Shown here one piece after another: positions 27,400 to 37,925 of a DNA stretch of 64,000 nucleotides. The stretch spans positions 1 through 64,000 of the forward strand of contig JAFGAL010000030.1 of NCBI GenBank assembly GCA_016933695.1, given 5' to 3'. Origin of the DNA: Candidatus Zixiibacteriota bacterium (lineage in GTDB: Bacteria > Zixibacteria > MSB-5A5 > GN15 > PGXB01). The position numbers and the translations under genes were made by a program. The notes under the pieces were generated by a model. The model had not been told where the DNA came from and made no database searches. It saw nothing but the letters and a program-made list of their open reading frames with translations. The stretch's first letter is position 1, and each line of letters starts with the position of its first letter.

Positions 27400-28752
27400 A
27401 TGGCTAAAAGAAAAGTGATCATCATGGGCGCGGCGGGAAGAGACTTCCACAACTTTAACGTGCTCTATCGTGAAAATAAAGACGTCGAAGTGGTGGCGTT
27501 CACCGCCACGCAGATTCCGGAAATTGAGGGACGGAAGTACCCGGCGGCCCTGGCCGGCAAACTATACCCCAAGGGTATTCCGATTTACGCCGAAGAGGAT
27601 TTGTTGAAACTGATCACCAAGCACAAGGTGGATGAGGTGATCTTCTCGTATTCCGACGTGTCGTACGATTACGTCATGGACAAGGCTTCCCAGGTGATGG
27701 CCGTCGGCGCCCGGTTCTCGGTTGAGGGCGCGATGCCGACCATGTTGAAAGCGAAAAAACCGGTGGTGGCGGTATGCGCCATTCGCACCGGATGCGGCAA
27801 ATCGCAGACCACCCGTCGCGTGGCGTCCGCCCTGCAGGAAATGGGCCTGAAAGTCGTCGCGATCCGGCATCCCATGCCGTACGGTGACCTGGCCAGGCAG
27901 GCCTGCCAGCGTTTCGCCACCTATGCCGACCTCGACAAGCACAAATGCACCATCGAGGAACGCGAGGAGTACGAACCGCATATCGACCGCGGCGTGATTG
28001 TCTACGCCGGTGTCGATTATGAAATGATTCTGCGCGAAGCGGAAAAAGAAGCCGATGTGATTCTCTGGGACGGCGGCAACAATGACATGTCGTTCTACCA
28101 GCCCGACCTGCAGATCACGGTGGTCGACCCGCATCGTCCGGGACACGAAATCGAATACTATCCCGGTCAGGTCAATTTTATGCTCGCCGATGTGATCGTC
28201 ATCAACAAGATGGACACTGCGGAGCCGGAAAGCATCGCGGAAGTACGCCGTAATATTCAGGCATACAATCCCACTGCGATTGTCGTCGACGCCGCCTCGC
28301 CGCTTCGTGTCGAGAAGCCCGAACTGATTCGTGGCAAACGTGTCCTGGTGATCGAGGACGGACCGACCACGACGCACGGTGAGATGGAATACGGCGCCGG
28401 TATGATGGCCGCCATCAAGTTCGGTGCGGCTGAAGCCGTCGATCCGAGACCGTTCACGGTCGGGACGATCACCCGGACCTTCGAGAAGTACCCGGATATC
28501 GGCCCCCTTCTGCCGGCGATGGGATATTTCGGCAAGCAATTGGACGATCTGCGCCGGACGATTGAGAAGGTCAACTGCGATACCGTCGTGGTGGCGACGC
28601 CGATCGACCTGACACGCGTTGTCAAGATCAAGAAACCGTCCGTGCGTGTGTTCTACGATCTGCAGGAAATCGGCGAGCCGACGCTGGCCGGTATCTTGCA
28701 GTCCCATTTCAAGAAGGGCGAAAAAGCCTCGACGAAAGGGAAAAAGAAATAA
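27400..28752 (+). CDS. Cyclic 2,3-diphosphoglycerate synthetase-like P-loop protein (COG2403 type)
   Basis: 450 residues. It begins with a Rossmann-like stretch (KVIIMGAAGRDFHNFNVLYRE), typical of the COG2403 'predicted GTPase' family that includes archaeal cDPG synthetase. A P-loop CAIRTGCGKSQTTRR follows at 126-140, then VILWDGGNNDMSFY, VVDPHRPGHE and DVIVINKMDTA (NKxD-like). Methanogen relatives make cyclic 2,3-diphosphoglycerate from 2,3-DPG. In bacteria the role is unknown. It abuts carbamate kinase, also an acyl-phosphate enzyme. A Lys-rich tail (KGEKASTKGKKK) ends the protein. Confidence 0.8.
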   Translation: MAKRKVIIMGAAGRDFHNFNVLYRENKDVEVVAFTATQIPEIEGRKYPAALAGKLYPKGIPIYAEEDLLKLITKHKVDEVIFSYSDVSYDYVMDKASQVMAVGARFSVEGAMPTMLKAKKPVVAVCAIRTGCGKSQTTRRVASALQEMGLKVVAIRHPMPYGDLARQACQRFATYADLDKHKCTIEEREEYEPHIDRGVIVYAGVDYEMILREAEKEADVILWDGGNNDMSFYQPDLQITVVDPHRPGHEIEYYPGQVNFMLADVIVINKMDTAEPESIAEVRRNIQAYNPTAIVVDAASPLRVEKPELIRGKRVLVIEDGPTTTHGEMEYGAGMMAAIKFGAAEAVDPRPFTVGTITRTFEKYPDIGPLLPAMGYFGKQLDDLRRTIEKVNCDTVVVATPIDLTRVVKIKKPSVRVFYDLQEIGEPTLAGILQSHFKKGEKASTKGKKK

Positions 28753-28755
28753 GTG

Positions 28756-29712
28756 ATGACACAGATGAACGGCAAGTCCGCGGTTATTGCCCTGGGAGGT
28801 AATGCCATCACCCAGCCGGGGATGGAAGACACCATTGCCAATCAGTTCGCCAATACCCGCCGGTCACTTGACGGAATCGTTGATCTGGCGAAAGCCGGAT
28901 ATAATCTGGCAATATCTCATGGTAATGGCCCGCAGGTTGGAAACGCCATCCTGCGGGTCGAACTGGCGCGGGGAAAAGCGCCGATTCTGCCGTTGGGCAT
29001 TTGCGTCGCCGATACCGGCGGCGGCATGGGATACATGATCGAGCAGTCACTTCAGAACCGCCTCAAGCAGGAAGGACTGGATCGACGGGTTGTGACCATT
29101 ATCTCGCAGGTGATTGTTGATCGCAACGATCCGCAGATAGCGCACCCGACCAAGTTCATCGGGCAGTTTTACACCGAAGAGCAGGCGCATCGGTTTACCA
29201 AAGAGCGCCGCTGGGTCATGAAGCCGGACGCCAATCGCGGCTGGCGGCGCGTGGTCCCGTCACCGCAACCGTTGTCCGTGGTGGAATCCGAAACGATTAA
29301 AACCCTGGTTGAACAGGGTACCATCGTTATCGCGGTCGGCGGCGGCGGCGCCCCGGTGTATATCGACGAAAAAGGCAATTACGAGGGACTTGATGCCGTG
29401 ATCGACAAGGATCTGGCCTCAGCTGTGCTGGGGCGGGATATCAATTCCGAAATCCTCATGATCCTGACGTCGGTGGACAAAGTGGCGATCAATTACGGAA
29501 AATCGGATGAAACACTTTTGCACGACATCACGCTTTCCCAGGCGCGCCAGTATTACGATGAAGGACATTTTCCGCCAGGATCGATGGGCCCGAAAATCCG
29601 GGCGGCGATGCAGTTTATACAGGACGGAGGAAAGGAAGTCATTATCACCTCGATTGCAAACGCCGGACGGGCGTTCGATGCCGGGGTGGGGACAAGGATT
29701 CGGCCTGATTGA
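28756..29712 (+). CDS. arcC: Carbamate kinase
   Basis: 318 residues of the amino-acid-kinase fold: VIALGGNAI at the start, ISHGNGPQVGN, the middle TIISQVIVDRNDPQI, IVIAVGGGGAPV, IDKDLASAVLGRDI, LMILTSVDKVAINYG, and a FPPGSMGPKIRAAMQFI end. It interconverts carbamoyl phosphate plus ADP with ATP. It starts four bases after the cDPGS-like gene stops (a GTG one codon earlier is an alternative). No arginine deiminase or ornithine carbamoyltransferase lies nearby, so the carbamoyl-phosphate source is unclear. Confidence 0.95.
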   Translation: MTQMNGKSAVIALGGNAITQPGMEDTIANQFANTRRSLDGIVDLAKAGYNLAISHGNGPQVGNAILRVELARGKAPILPLGICVADTGGGMGYMIEQSLQNRLKQEGLDRRVVTIISQVIVDRNDPQIAHPTKFIGQFYTEEQAHRFTKERRWVMKPDANRGWRRVVPSPQPLSVVESETIKTLVEQGTIVIAVGGGGAPVYIDEKGNYEGLDAVIDKDLASAVLGRDINSEILMILTSVDKVAINYGKSDETLLHDITLSQARQYYDEGHFPPGSMGPKIRAAMQFIQDGGKEVIITSIANAGRAFDAGVGTRIRPD

Positions 29713-29714
29713 TT

Positions 29715-31085
29715 ATGTGCAGGCTTTCAGATAACGTGGTCTCGGCGATTTTGACGCGGGGACGAATTTACGAAGTCGGCGGCGCGGTTCGCGACAGCCT
29801 GTTGCAGAGAACCGTCCAGCCGGAAGATCGGGATTATCTCGTCTGCGGGATTCCCTATCGCGATCTCTCGAATATTCTGCAGGAACACGGAAAAGTCGAT
29901 TTGGTGGGACGGTCATTCGGCGTGATCAAGTTTACGCAGTTCCGAAACAACCGCCGCTATACTTTCGATATCACTCTGCCGCGTCGCGAGTATTCGACCG
30001 GTGTCGGTCATCGAGAGTTCGATGTCTCATTTGATCCCGATATGCGTATCGAGGATGATCTGGGCCGTCGCGATTTTACCATTAATGCGATGGCCTTTTC
30101 TCTGAGTGATCGCGAGTTGATTGATCCGCTCGGGGGGCGGGTGGATCTGGAAAACTGCCGCATTCGGATGGTGTCGACACGGTCATTCCCCGAAGACCCT
30201 CTGCGCATGTTGCGGGCGATCCAGTTTGCGGCCCGTTTCGAATTCGAAATCGAACCGAAAACCTTCAAAGCGATTCGCGAAAACGCCGCGTTGATCACCA
30301 CGGTGTCGCAGGAGCGAATCGCCGCGGAGTTGACCAAACTGCTGGTGCTGGCCGACCGGCCCTCGATCGGTTTCCGGTTGATGCAGAAAAGCGGCCTGCT
30401 GGCGGAAATCCTGCCGGAACTCGAGGAAACCGTCGACGTCGATCAGCCCGGCGGATATCATAAGTACGATGTCTTCGAACACAGTATTCGTGCCGTCGAC
30501 GCATCCCCGAAGGATTTGCGGGTGCGGCTGGCGGCGCTGTTTCACGATATTACCAAACCCCGCGCCAAGCGAGCGACCGAGGATGGTGCGACCTTCTACG
30601 GTCACGAAAACTCCGGGGCCAAAGTGGCGCGCGCGGTAATGAAAAGACTGCGTTTCAGTTCCGATCTGACCGCCGACGTCGTCACGCTGGTGGAACGGCA
30701 CATGTTCACCACTGCCGTGACCGACAAGGGCATGCGGCGGCTGATCCGTCGTACCGGACAGGAGTTGATCTTCGATCTACTTGATTTGCGTCGTGCCGAT
30801 GTCGAGGCGCAGGGAATGGGTGGAATAACCGACGATGTCGATGAATTCGAGGATCGTATTAAAGCCGAACTGGAAAAAAAACCGCCGTTCGGATTCTCCG
30901 ATCTGGCGCTGAACGGCGATGATCTGATGGAACTGTTTGGCTTGCGTCCGTCGCCGTTGATCGGACAGGTATTGTCCTATCTGCTGGAAAAGGTGCTGGA
31001 TGAACCGGCCCACAACACCCGCGAGAAATTGATCGAATTTGCCCGATCGTATCTGGCGAATAGAAAACAGAAAGATGATAAATAA
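29715..31085 (+). CDS. cca: CCA-adding enzyme / poly(A) polymerase-family nucleotidyltransferase with HD domain
   Basis: A protein of about 456 residues: YEVGGAVRDSLL at about 15, EDRDYLVCG (metal-binding acidic pair), VGRSFGVIKF, RRDFTINAMAF (class II motif), EDPLRMLRAIQFAARF and an HD-type domain (RLAALFHDITKP ... VTLVERHMF). It adds CCA to tRNA 3' ends. Two of the three tRNA genes here lack an encoded CCA. ATG 29715 follows arcC by two bases (a TTG at 29709 overlaps it). Confidence 0.9.
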   Translation: MCRLSDNVVSAILTRGRIYEVGGAVRDSLLQRTVQPEDRDYLVCGIPYRDLSNILQEHGKVDLVGRSFGVIKFTQFRNNRRYTFDITLPRREYSTGVGHREFDVSFDPDMRIEDDLGRRDFTINAMAFSLSDRELIDPLGGRVDLENCRIRMVSTRSFPEDPLRMLRAIQFAARFEFEIEPKTFKAIRENAALITTVSQERIAAELTKLLVLADRPSIGFRLMQKSGLLAEILPELEETVDVDQPGGYHKYDVFEHSIRAVDASPKDLRVRLAALFHDITKPRAKRATEDGATFYGHENSGAKVARAVMKRLRFSSDLTADVVTLVERHMFTTAVTDKGMRRLIRRTGQELIFDLLDLRRADVEAQGMGGITDDVDEFEDRIKAELEKKPPFGFSDLALNGDDLMELFGLRPSPLIGQVLSYLLEKVLDEPAHNTREKLIEFARSYLANRKQKDDK

Positions 31086-31109
31086 AATGCAACATCTGGA
31101 GAGAGCTGG

Positions 31110-32266
<1,157 letters not shown>

Positions 32267-32270
<4 letters not shown>

Positions 32271-33307
32271 GTATCCTGATAGACAAAAAGACCAAGCTCA
32301 TCGTGCAGGGCATTACCGGGCGCGACGGCTCCTTTCATGCCGAACAGATGAAAAAATACGGGACCAACGTGGTCGGCGGCGTAACTCCGGGCAAGGGCGG
32401 CACCAAAATGCACGGAATCCCCGTATTCGACAGTATGCAGGAAGCGGTCGCGAAGACCAGGGCCAACACTTCGGTAATCTATGTCCCGCCGCCGTTTGCG
32501 GTCGATGCAATTTACGAGGCGGTTGATGCCGGCATCAAGCTGGTTATTTGTATTACGGAAGGTGTTCCGGCCAATGACATGATGAAAGTCTACGAATATG
32601 TGAAGGCCAACGGCGCGCGCCTGATCGGGCCGAACTCGCCGGGTTTGATCTCAACCGACAAATCCAAGGTCGGCATCATGCCGGGCAATATCGTCAAGAA
32701 GGGATCGGTCGGTGTTGTGTCCCGCTCCGGAACATTGACCTACGAAGCGATCTGGGCGCTGACGTCCGCCGGCATCGGGCAGACCACCTGCCTCGGCATC
32801 GGCGGTGATCAGATCATCGGTACCAATTTCATCGACGTGCTCGAGATGTTCGAAGCTGACTCTGCTACCAAAGCGGTGGTGATGATCGGTGAGATCGGCG
32901 GAACCGATGAAGAGCAGGCGGCGCAGTATGTCAAAAAACATATGACCAAGCCGGTGGTCGGCTTTATCGCCGGTCGGATGGCCCCTCCGGGAAAACGCAT
33001 GGGGCATGCCGGCGCCATTATTTCTGGCGGTTCGGGAACCGCGGAAGATAAAATCAAGGCGCTGAATGCCGCCGGAATTCCGGTTGCAGCGTCACCGACG
33101 GAAATCCCCGATCTGATCAAAGAAAAACTCGCAATGAAAAAGGCGGCTTCCGCAGGGAAAAAGAAAGCTTCCGCCAGGGCCAAAGCCGGCGCCAAAAAGA
33201 AAGAAGAGGCTAAAAAGAAAAAAGCGGGCAAAAAGAAAGGCGCGACGAAAAAGACCACGGTAAAGCCCAAAGCGAAAACCCAAAAGAAGTCCACGAAAAA
33301 ACGTTAG
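32267..33307 (+). CDS. sucD: Succinyl-CoA synthetase alpha subunit with Lys/Ala-rich tail
   Basis: 346 residues. The first about 289 match Suc[53 protein letters not shown], the active-site phosphohistidine His247 in [11 protein letters not shown]. Then about 57 residues follow that are almost only Lys, Ala, Thr, Gly and Ser ([20 protein letters not shown] to STKKR), resembling histone H1-like tails. Normal family length is about 290. The tail may bind nucleic acid or another polyanion, or be a neutral extension. Function of the enzyme core: succinyl-CoA to succinate with nucleotide phosphorylation. Confidence 0.95.
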
Positions 33308-33352
33308 TCTTATCGTATGATGCTTGAAACAGGCATCGAAGGAGAAAGAAGA

Positions 33353-33667
33353 ATGAGTGACGAGGAACCGAAACAGCATGTTTCGGGAGACAAACCACCA
33401 GCAGAACAGACGGGTGCCGCGAACGCGACTGCTGAAAAGCCTGCCGCCGATAAGACGCCGGATTATGTCAAGGGAGGCCTGCCTCCCCTGAATATCTTTC
33501 TGCACTGGTGCAAGGCCTGCAATATCTGTATCGCCTTCTGTCCCCAGAAAGTCCTTGAGCCGGACCGCGACGGGAAGCCCGTGGTGGCTCATCCCGAAAA
33601 ATGTACACAGTGCGCAATCTGCTGGCTGCATTGCCCGGATTTTGCCATAACCTCTAACTACAAGTGA
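33353..33667 (+). CDS. korD: 2-oxoacid:ferredoxin oxidoreductase delta (ferredoxin) subunit
   Basis: 104 residues, with an Ala/Pro/Glu-rich N-terminal linker and a C-terminal bacterial-type 2[4Fe-4S] ferredoxin: CKACNICIAFCP and CTQCAICWLHCP. It passes electrons from the TPP subunit to soluble ferredoxin. I start at ATG 33353, which has AAGGAGAAAG upstream. A longer frame from 33317 has no site. It lies just before korA. Confidence 0.92.
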   Translation: MSDEEPKQHVSGDKPPAEQTGAANATAEKPAADKTPDYVKGGLPPLNIFLHWCKACNICIAFCPQKVLEPDRDGKPVVAHPEKCTQCAICWLHCPDFAITSNYK

Positions 33668-33679
33668 TGAGGGGGGAAG

Positions 33680-34819
33680 ATGACTCGTAAGGGAAATGTC
33701 AAGCTGTTGCAGGGAAATGAAGCGTGTGTGGAAGGCGCATTGTATGCCGGTGCTCAGTTTTTTGCCGGATATCCGATAACGCCTTCAACCGAAATCGCTG
33801 AAGGGATGTCGAGGCTAATGCCACAAATCGGCGGCAAGTTTATTCAAATGGAGGACGAAATCGGTTCCATTGCCGCCGTGATCGGCGCTTCCAATGCCGG
33901 ATGCAAATCCATGACCGCGACCTCCGGGCCCGGTTTTTCTCTGATGCAGGAAAACATCGGGTACGCCTACATGACCGAAACCCCCTGCGTTATTATCAAT
34001 GTGCAACGAGGCGGACCGTCAACCGGTCTGCCGACCAAGATTGCGCAGTCCGATATCATGCAGGCGCGCTGGGGAACGCATGGCGACTATACCGCCGTCA
34101 CACTTGCCCCGTCCAGCGCCCGCGAGTGTTTTTCCGAAACAGTGCGGGCCTTTAACCTGTCGGAACGATTCCGAACCCCGGTGACCGTATTTACCGACGA
34201 GGTTCTCGGACACATGCGGGAAATCATGACCGTTCCGGAAGAGGGCGAACTGCCGGTCTTTGACCGGATCAAACCCGACGTGCCGCATGAGTGGTACCGC
34301 CATTTTGAAATCACGCCGAGTTTTGTCAGCCCCATGGCCTCATTCGGTGAAGGCTATCGGTACAATGTCAGCGGACTGACGCATGATCAGGACGGTTTTC
34401 CGACCGCGGTGCCGTCGGAAATCAAGGACAAACTCGATAAACTGCGTCTGAAAATCGAACGCTACCTCGATGAGATCGCCAGTTTCCGCACCGAGATGAT
34501 GGACGATGCCCACGTGGCGGTGATTTCTTACGGCACCGTCGCCCGCGCCTCCTATCAGGCGGTGCGCATGGCCCGTGATCGACGCATCAAGGTCGGTGCC
34601 ATCCAGCCGTTCACGATCTGGCCGCTACATGAGGTCAAACTGCGCGAGATGCTGGGCAACTGCCGCAAGGTTATCGTCGCTGAACTCAACATGGGACAAC
34701 TGGTCCATGAAATCCGACGCGTCGCCCCGCGCCATACCGAAGTGTTCGCACTCAATCGCTACGATGGAGAAGTGATGACGCCGCACCAGATTCTGGACAA
34801 GATACGGGAGGTGCTCTAA
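33680..34819 (+). CDS. korA: 2-oxoacid:ferredoxin oxidoreductase alpha subunit
   Basis: 379 residues: GNEACVEGALYAGAQFFAGYPITPSTEIAEGM split at the start (domain I), METDEIGSIAAVIGAS-like MEDEIGSIAAV, TSGPGFSLMQENIGYA and QRGGPSTGLPT. These are typical of the KorA type. The most likely substrate is 2-oxoglutarate, given sucCD and icd in the same run. GGGGGG precedes the ATG. Its stop overlaps korB's start by one base. Confidence 0.94.
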   Translation: MTRKGNVKLLQGNEACVEGALYAGAQFFAGYPITPSTEIAEGMSRLMPQIGGKFIQMEDEIGSIAAVIGASNAGCKSMTATSGPGFSLMQENIGYAYMTETPCVIINVQRGGPSTGLPTKIAQSDIMQARWGTHGDYTAVTLAPSSARECFSETVRAFNLSERFRTPVTVFTDEVLGHMREIMTVPEEGELPVFDRIKPDVPHEWYRHFEITPSFVSPMASFGEGYRYNVSGLTHDQDGFPTAVPSEIKDKLDKLRLKIERYLDEIASFRTEMMDDAHVAVISYGTVARASYQAVRMARDRRIKVGAIQPFTIWPLHEVKLREMLGNCRKVIVAELNMGQLVHEIRRVAPRHTEVFALNRYDGEVMTPHQILDKIREVL

Positions 34820-35667
34820 TGACCAATACAACCATTCATTCGGACGTAACGCACCACTTCCTGCGACCCAAGAAGAAATTCCCCAATGTCTGGTGCGCCG
34901 GGTGTGGCAACGGCATTGTCATGGGAGCCCTGATCCGCGCTATCGACAAACTTGGACTGGAAAAAGATAACGTCGCGGTAATCTCCGGAATCGGCTGTTC
35001 CAGCCGCATGCCGGTTTATCTTGATTTCAATACCCTGCATACCACCCACGGCCGCGCTCTGGCATTCGCCACCGGCGTGAAAATGGCCAAACCGCATATG
35101 AAGGTGATCGTGATCACCGGCGACGGTGATGCCCTGGCCATCGGTGGCAATCATTTCATTCATGCCTGCCGCCGCAATATCGACATAACGGCGATCCTGA
35201 TTGACAATAAAATCTATGGCATGACCGGCGGGCAGTTCGCTCCCACGACACCGGGTGGAAGTCGCGCCACGACCGCGCCCTATGGCAATTACGAAAAGCA
35301 GTTTGACGTCGTCAAGCTGGCCATCGGTGCCGGGGCCTCCTACGTGGCGCGGGGAACGGTGTACCATTCCACCCAGCTGGAAAAACTTATCGCCGGTGCG
35401 ATCGCGAAACGCGGGTTCGCCATTGTCGATGCCTTTTCGAACTGCCATACGTACTATGGTCGCATGAATCGCGAGGGCGACGCGGTGGCGATGATCCAGT
35501 GGTTTAAAACCCACGCCATGCCGATCGAAGCCGCGCGGAAACTTCCTCCGGAAAAAATGAAAGACAAGTTTGTCACCGGGCTGATTCACGAGACCGATGC
35601 GACCGAGTTTTGCGATGAATACCAGGCGCTGGTTGATCGCCTGGCCGGAAAGGAGGCGGGACGATGA
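34819..35667 (+). CDS. korB: 2-oxoacid:ferredoxin oxidoreductase beta (TPP) subunit
   Basis: 282 residues: WCAGCGNGIVMGALIRAI near residue 25-42 (Cys ligand region), SGIGCSSRMPVYLDFNTLHTTHGRALAFATGVK split, TGDGDALAIGGNHFIHA (TPP-magnesium GDG motif), DNKIYGMTGGQFAPTTP and FSNCHTYYGRMN. It binds TPP and decarboxylates the 2-oxoacid. Overlaps korA by one base and korC by four bases. Confidence 0.95.
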   Translation: MTNTTIHSDVTHHFLRPKKKFPNVWCAGCGNGIVMGALIRAIDKLGLEKDNVAVISGIGCSSRMPVYLDFNTLHTTHGRALAFATGVKMAKPHMKVIVITGDGDALAIGGNHFIHACRRNIDITAILIDNKIYGMTGGQFAPTTPGGSRATTAPYGNYEKQFDVVKLAIGAGASYVARGTVYHSTQLEKLIAGAIAKRGFAIVDAFSNCHTYYGRMNREGDAVAMIQWFKTHAMPIEAARKLPPEKMKDKFVTGLIHETDATEFCDEYQALVDRLAGKEAGR

Positions 35668-36254
35668 AAACCGCAACGGCAAAAACCAATAAAAAGGACA
35701 AGTCTCCCGATGCCGATCGTTACGAAATTCGGCTTTCCGGATCCGGTGGTCAGGGGCTGATTCTGGCCGGTGTGATACTGGCCGAGGGCGTCGGGATCGG
35801 CGACGGCAAAAACGTGGTGCAGACCCAGTCCTACGGACCGGAAGCACGCGGTGGTGCCAGTCGCGCCGACGTGGTTATCTCGGAAGGCGAGATTTACTAT
35901 CCCAAGACGATGAAACTCGACATGTTGCTGGCCCTGACCCAGGAAGCCTGCGACAAGTACTATCCCGACATGCAGGAAAACGGCACGCTGATTGTCGACT
36001 CGACCCTGGTGACCCAGGTTCCGACCAAGAAATACTATGGTCTGCCGTTCACCCGCCTGGCGCGTGAGGAAATCGGCATCGTCATGGTCGCCAACGTGAT
36101 CGCTCTCGGAGCGATTGCCGAGTTGACCGGGATTGTCTCGAAAGACGCGATCCGCGATGCGGTGCTGGCACGAGCGCCGCGGGGAACGGAAGAGAAAAAC
36201 AAGCGGGCGTTGGAACTCGGCATGAGTGAAGCCCGCAAAATCAAACGAAAATAG
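35664..36254 (+). CDS. korC: 2-oxoacid:ferredoxin oxidoreductase gamma subunit
   Basis: 196 residues: a short charged lead then RLSGSGGQGLILAGVILAEG (the gamma-domain glycine loop), QTQSYGPEARGGASRADVVIS and MLLALTQEACDKYY. It completes the korDABC complex. The start is inside korB's last codon (ATGA). Confidence 0.95.
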   Translation: MKTATAKTNKKDKSPDADRYEIRLSGSGGQGLILAGVILAEGVGIGDGKNVVQTQSYGPEARGGASRADVVISEGEIYYPKTMKLDMLLALTQEACDKYYPDMQENGTLIVDSTLVTQVPTKKYYGLPFTRLAREEIGIVMVANVIALGAIAELTGIVSKDAIRDAVLARAPRGTEEKNKRALELGMSEARKIKRK

Positions 36255-36267
36255 ACGGGAGTACGCC

Positions 36268-36666
36268 GTGGAAAGAACGCTGCTGATCATCAAACCGGAC
36301 GCCGTCAAACGCAACCTGACCGGATACATCATCTGGCGTCTGAACCAGGCCGGATTCTTGATCGCGGAAATGCGCCTGGAACGTCTTTCCCGACAGATGG
36401 CCCGTGAGTTTTACGCGGTACACAAGGACAAATCGTTTTATGAATCGCTGGTCGAATACATGTCGTCCGGCCCGATCGTGGCCATGGCGCTGGAGAAAAA
36501 CGACGCCATCGCCGCCCTGAGGGAATTTATCGGAGCGACCAATCCGGCCAAAGCAGCTTGCGGAACGATTCGTCAGGAAATAGCGCTGAACGTTCAGGAG
36601 AATTCGGTGCATGCATCGGATTCTCCTGAAAACGCCGCCAAAGAAACGGCCTTTTTCTTTGGATAA
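36268..36666 (+). CDS. ndk: Nucleoside diphosphate kinase
   Basis: 132 residues with ERTLLIIKPDAVKRN at the start and the catalytic His115 in SVHASDS (normally NxxHGSDS, with G changed to A). It also has ATNPAKAACGTIRQ. It equalises nucleoside triphosphate pools and fits beside SucCD, which makes ATP or GTP. I choose GTG 36268, which follows ACGGGAG and gives the normal N-terminus. An upstream frame overlaps korC. Confidence 0.96.
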   Translation: MERTLLIIKPDAVKRNLTGYIIWRLNQAGFLIAEMRLERLSRQMAREFYAVHKDKSFYESLVEYMSSGPIVAMALEKNDAIAALREFIGATNPAKAACGTIRQEIALNVQENSVHASDSPENAAKETAFFFG

Positions 36667-36672
36667 TATCCG

Positions 36673-37887
36673 GTGCAGGTTACAATACGCTACGGAACAA
36701 CAGCCTTATCGTTAACAGTGCCCGATTCCTGCCGGCTTGACGAATACCGGTGTCGGCCGGCGACAGCGACTGTCACGGAAACTTCGTTTCTGGAACAGGT
36801 CGCACGGGCCGAGCGGGAATTGTTCCCGTTGTGTACTGCCGATCTGCTGATTGTCAACGACGCCTATCGCCCAACCCCGACCGATCGCATACTGTCCTGG
36901 CTGGATTCGGGAGGCCGCCTGAATCCCTCTGCGAACATCCTGATCGCAACCGGTTGCCATCAGGCTCCCACCAATGAACAACTGCATGTCATCCTCGGCG
37001 ACATGTATGATCGTCTGCACGACCGGGTGGTGATACATGACGCCCGCAGAGTTGATGACATGGTGGCAGTAGGGAAAGACACCGATGGGGGGAGGGTACT
37101 GGTCAATCGGCATTTTCATGACGCCCGTCGCCCGGCGTTGATCGGATCGGTGGAACCGCATTACTTCGCGGGATTCACCGGTGGACGCAAGTCGATTTTT
37201 CCCGGGATCTGCGACTATGAAACCACCGCGCGCAATCATCGCCGGGCGGTCAGTTTCGATGCGGCCCCGATGCGACTCGACGGCAATCCCGTGGCCGAGG
37301 GACTGGAGCAACTGATGGAACTGGTCGCCGGGCGTCCGCTGTTCGGCATCCAGATTGTCGGTGCGGTCGACACCGGCCTGCAGGCGGTGATCTGCGGTGA
37401 ATTGCGCGAGGCCTTCGAACGGGCATGCGATATCTCGCGCGGGATGTTCGAGAACCGGATCACCCAGCTGTACGATCTGGTTTTGGCTGAAGTCCTGCCG
37501 CCGCTCGACAGCAACCTGTATCAACTGCAGAAATCACTGGAAAACTGCCAGACGGCGATACGCGACGGAGGCGCGGTTATCCTGTTCTCACCCTGCCGGG
37601 AGGGAATCGGTTCCGAGCATTTTTACAATCTGGCGGAACGGTATCGCGCCGGAGGCGACGGGATAAACGATGCCTTCGGTATCCATAAACTGGTTCGAGT
37701 GGAAAAAATCGGCAGGCGCCTTGACGTTTTTTTGCATTCAACGCTTGACGAAGGGGTTGCCGAACATGTATTCTTCAGTTCTATTCGCAATCCGCAACGG
37801 GTTGTGAATCGCGTGGTGGAAACAAAACCGCAGGTGTCGTTCGCCCTGGTGCATGATGCGGGGCATACGGTACTGACGATGCAATAA
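36673..37887 (+). CDS. LarA-family nickel-pincer racemase-like protein
   Basis: 404 residues of the LarA/DUF2088 fold, starting at GTG 36673. The pincer and active-site residues of lactate racemase line up: Arg66 (NDAYRPTP), His96 (TGCHQAPT), His163 (EPHYFAGF), Lys173 (GGRKSIFPG) and His189, with the same spacing (His163 to Lys173 is 10, His163 to His189 is 26) as His174/Lys184/His200 of the Lactobacillus enzyme. So it may bind the nickel-pincer NPN cofactor. The larB, larC and larE genes that make it are not in this window. The substrate (lactate, malate or another 2-hydroxyacid) is unknown. It lies six bases after ndk and directly before mdh. Confidence 0.85.
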   Translation: MQVTIRYGTTALSLTVPDSCRLDEYRCRPATATVTETSFLEQVARAERELFPLCTADLLIVNDAYRPTPTDRILSWLDSGGRLNPSANILIATGCHQAPTNEQLHVILGDMYDRLHDRVVIHDARRVDDMVAVGKDTDGGRVLVNRHFHDARRPALIGSVEPHYFAGFTGGRKSIFPGICDYETTARNHRRAVSFDAAPMRLDGNPVAEGLEQLMELVAGRPLFGIQIVGAVDTGLQAVICGELREAFERACDISRGMFENRITQLYDLVLAEVLPPLDSNLYQLQKSLENCQTAIRDGGAVILFSPCREGIGSEHFYNLAERYRAGGDGINDAFGIHKLVRVEKIGRRLDVFLHSTLDEGVAEHVFFSSIRNPQRVVNRVVETKPQVSFALVHDAGHTVLTMQ

Positions 37888-37925
37888 AGGATCTGTTGGC
37901 TCATAACTTATCGGACGGAGGAACA

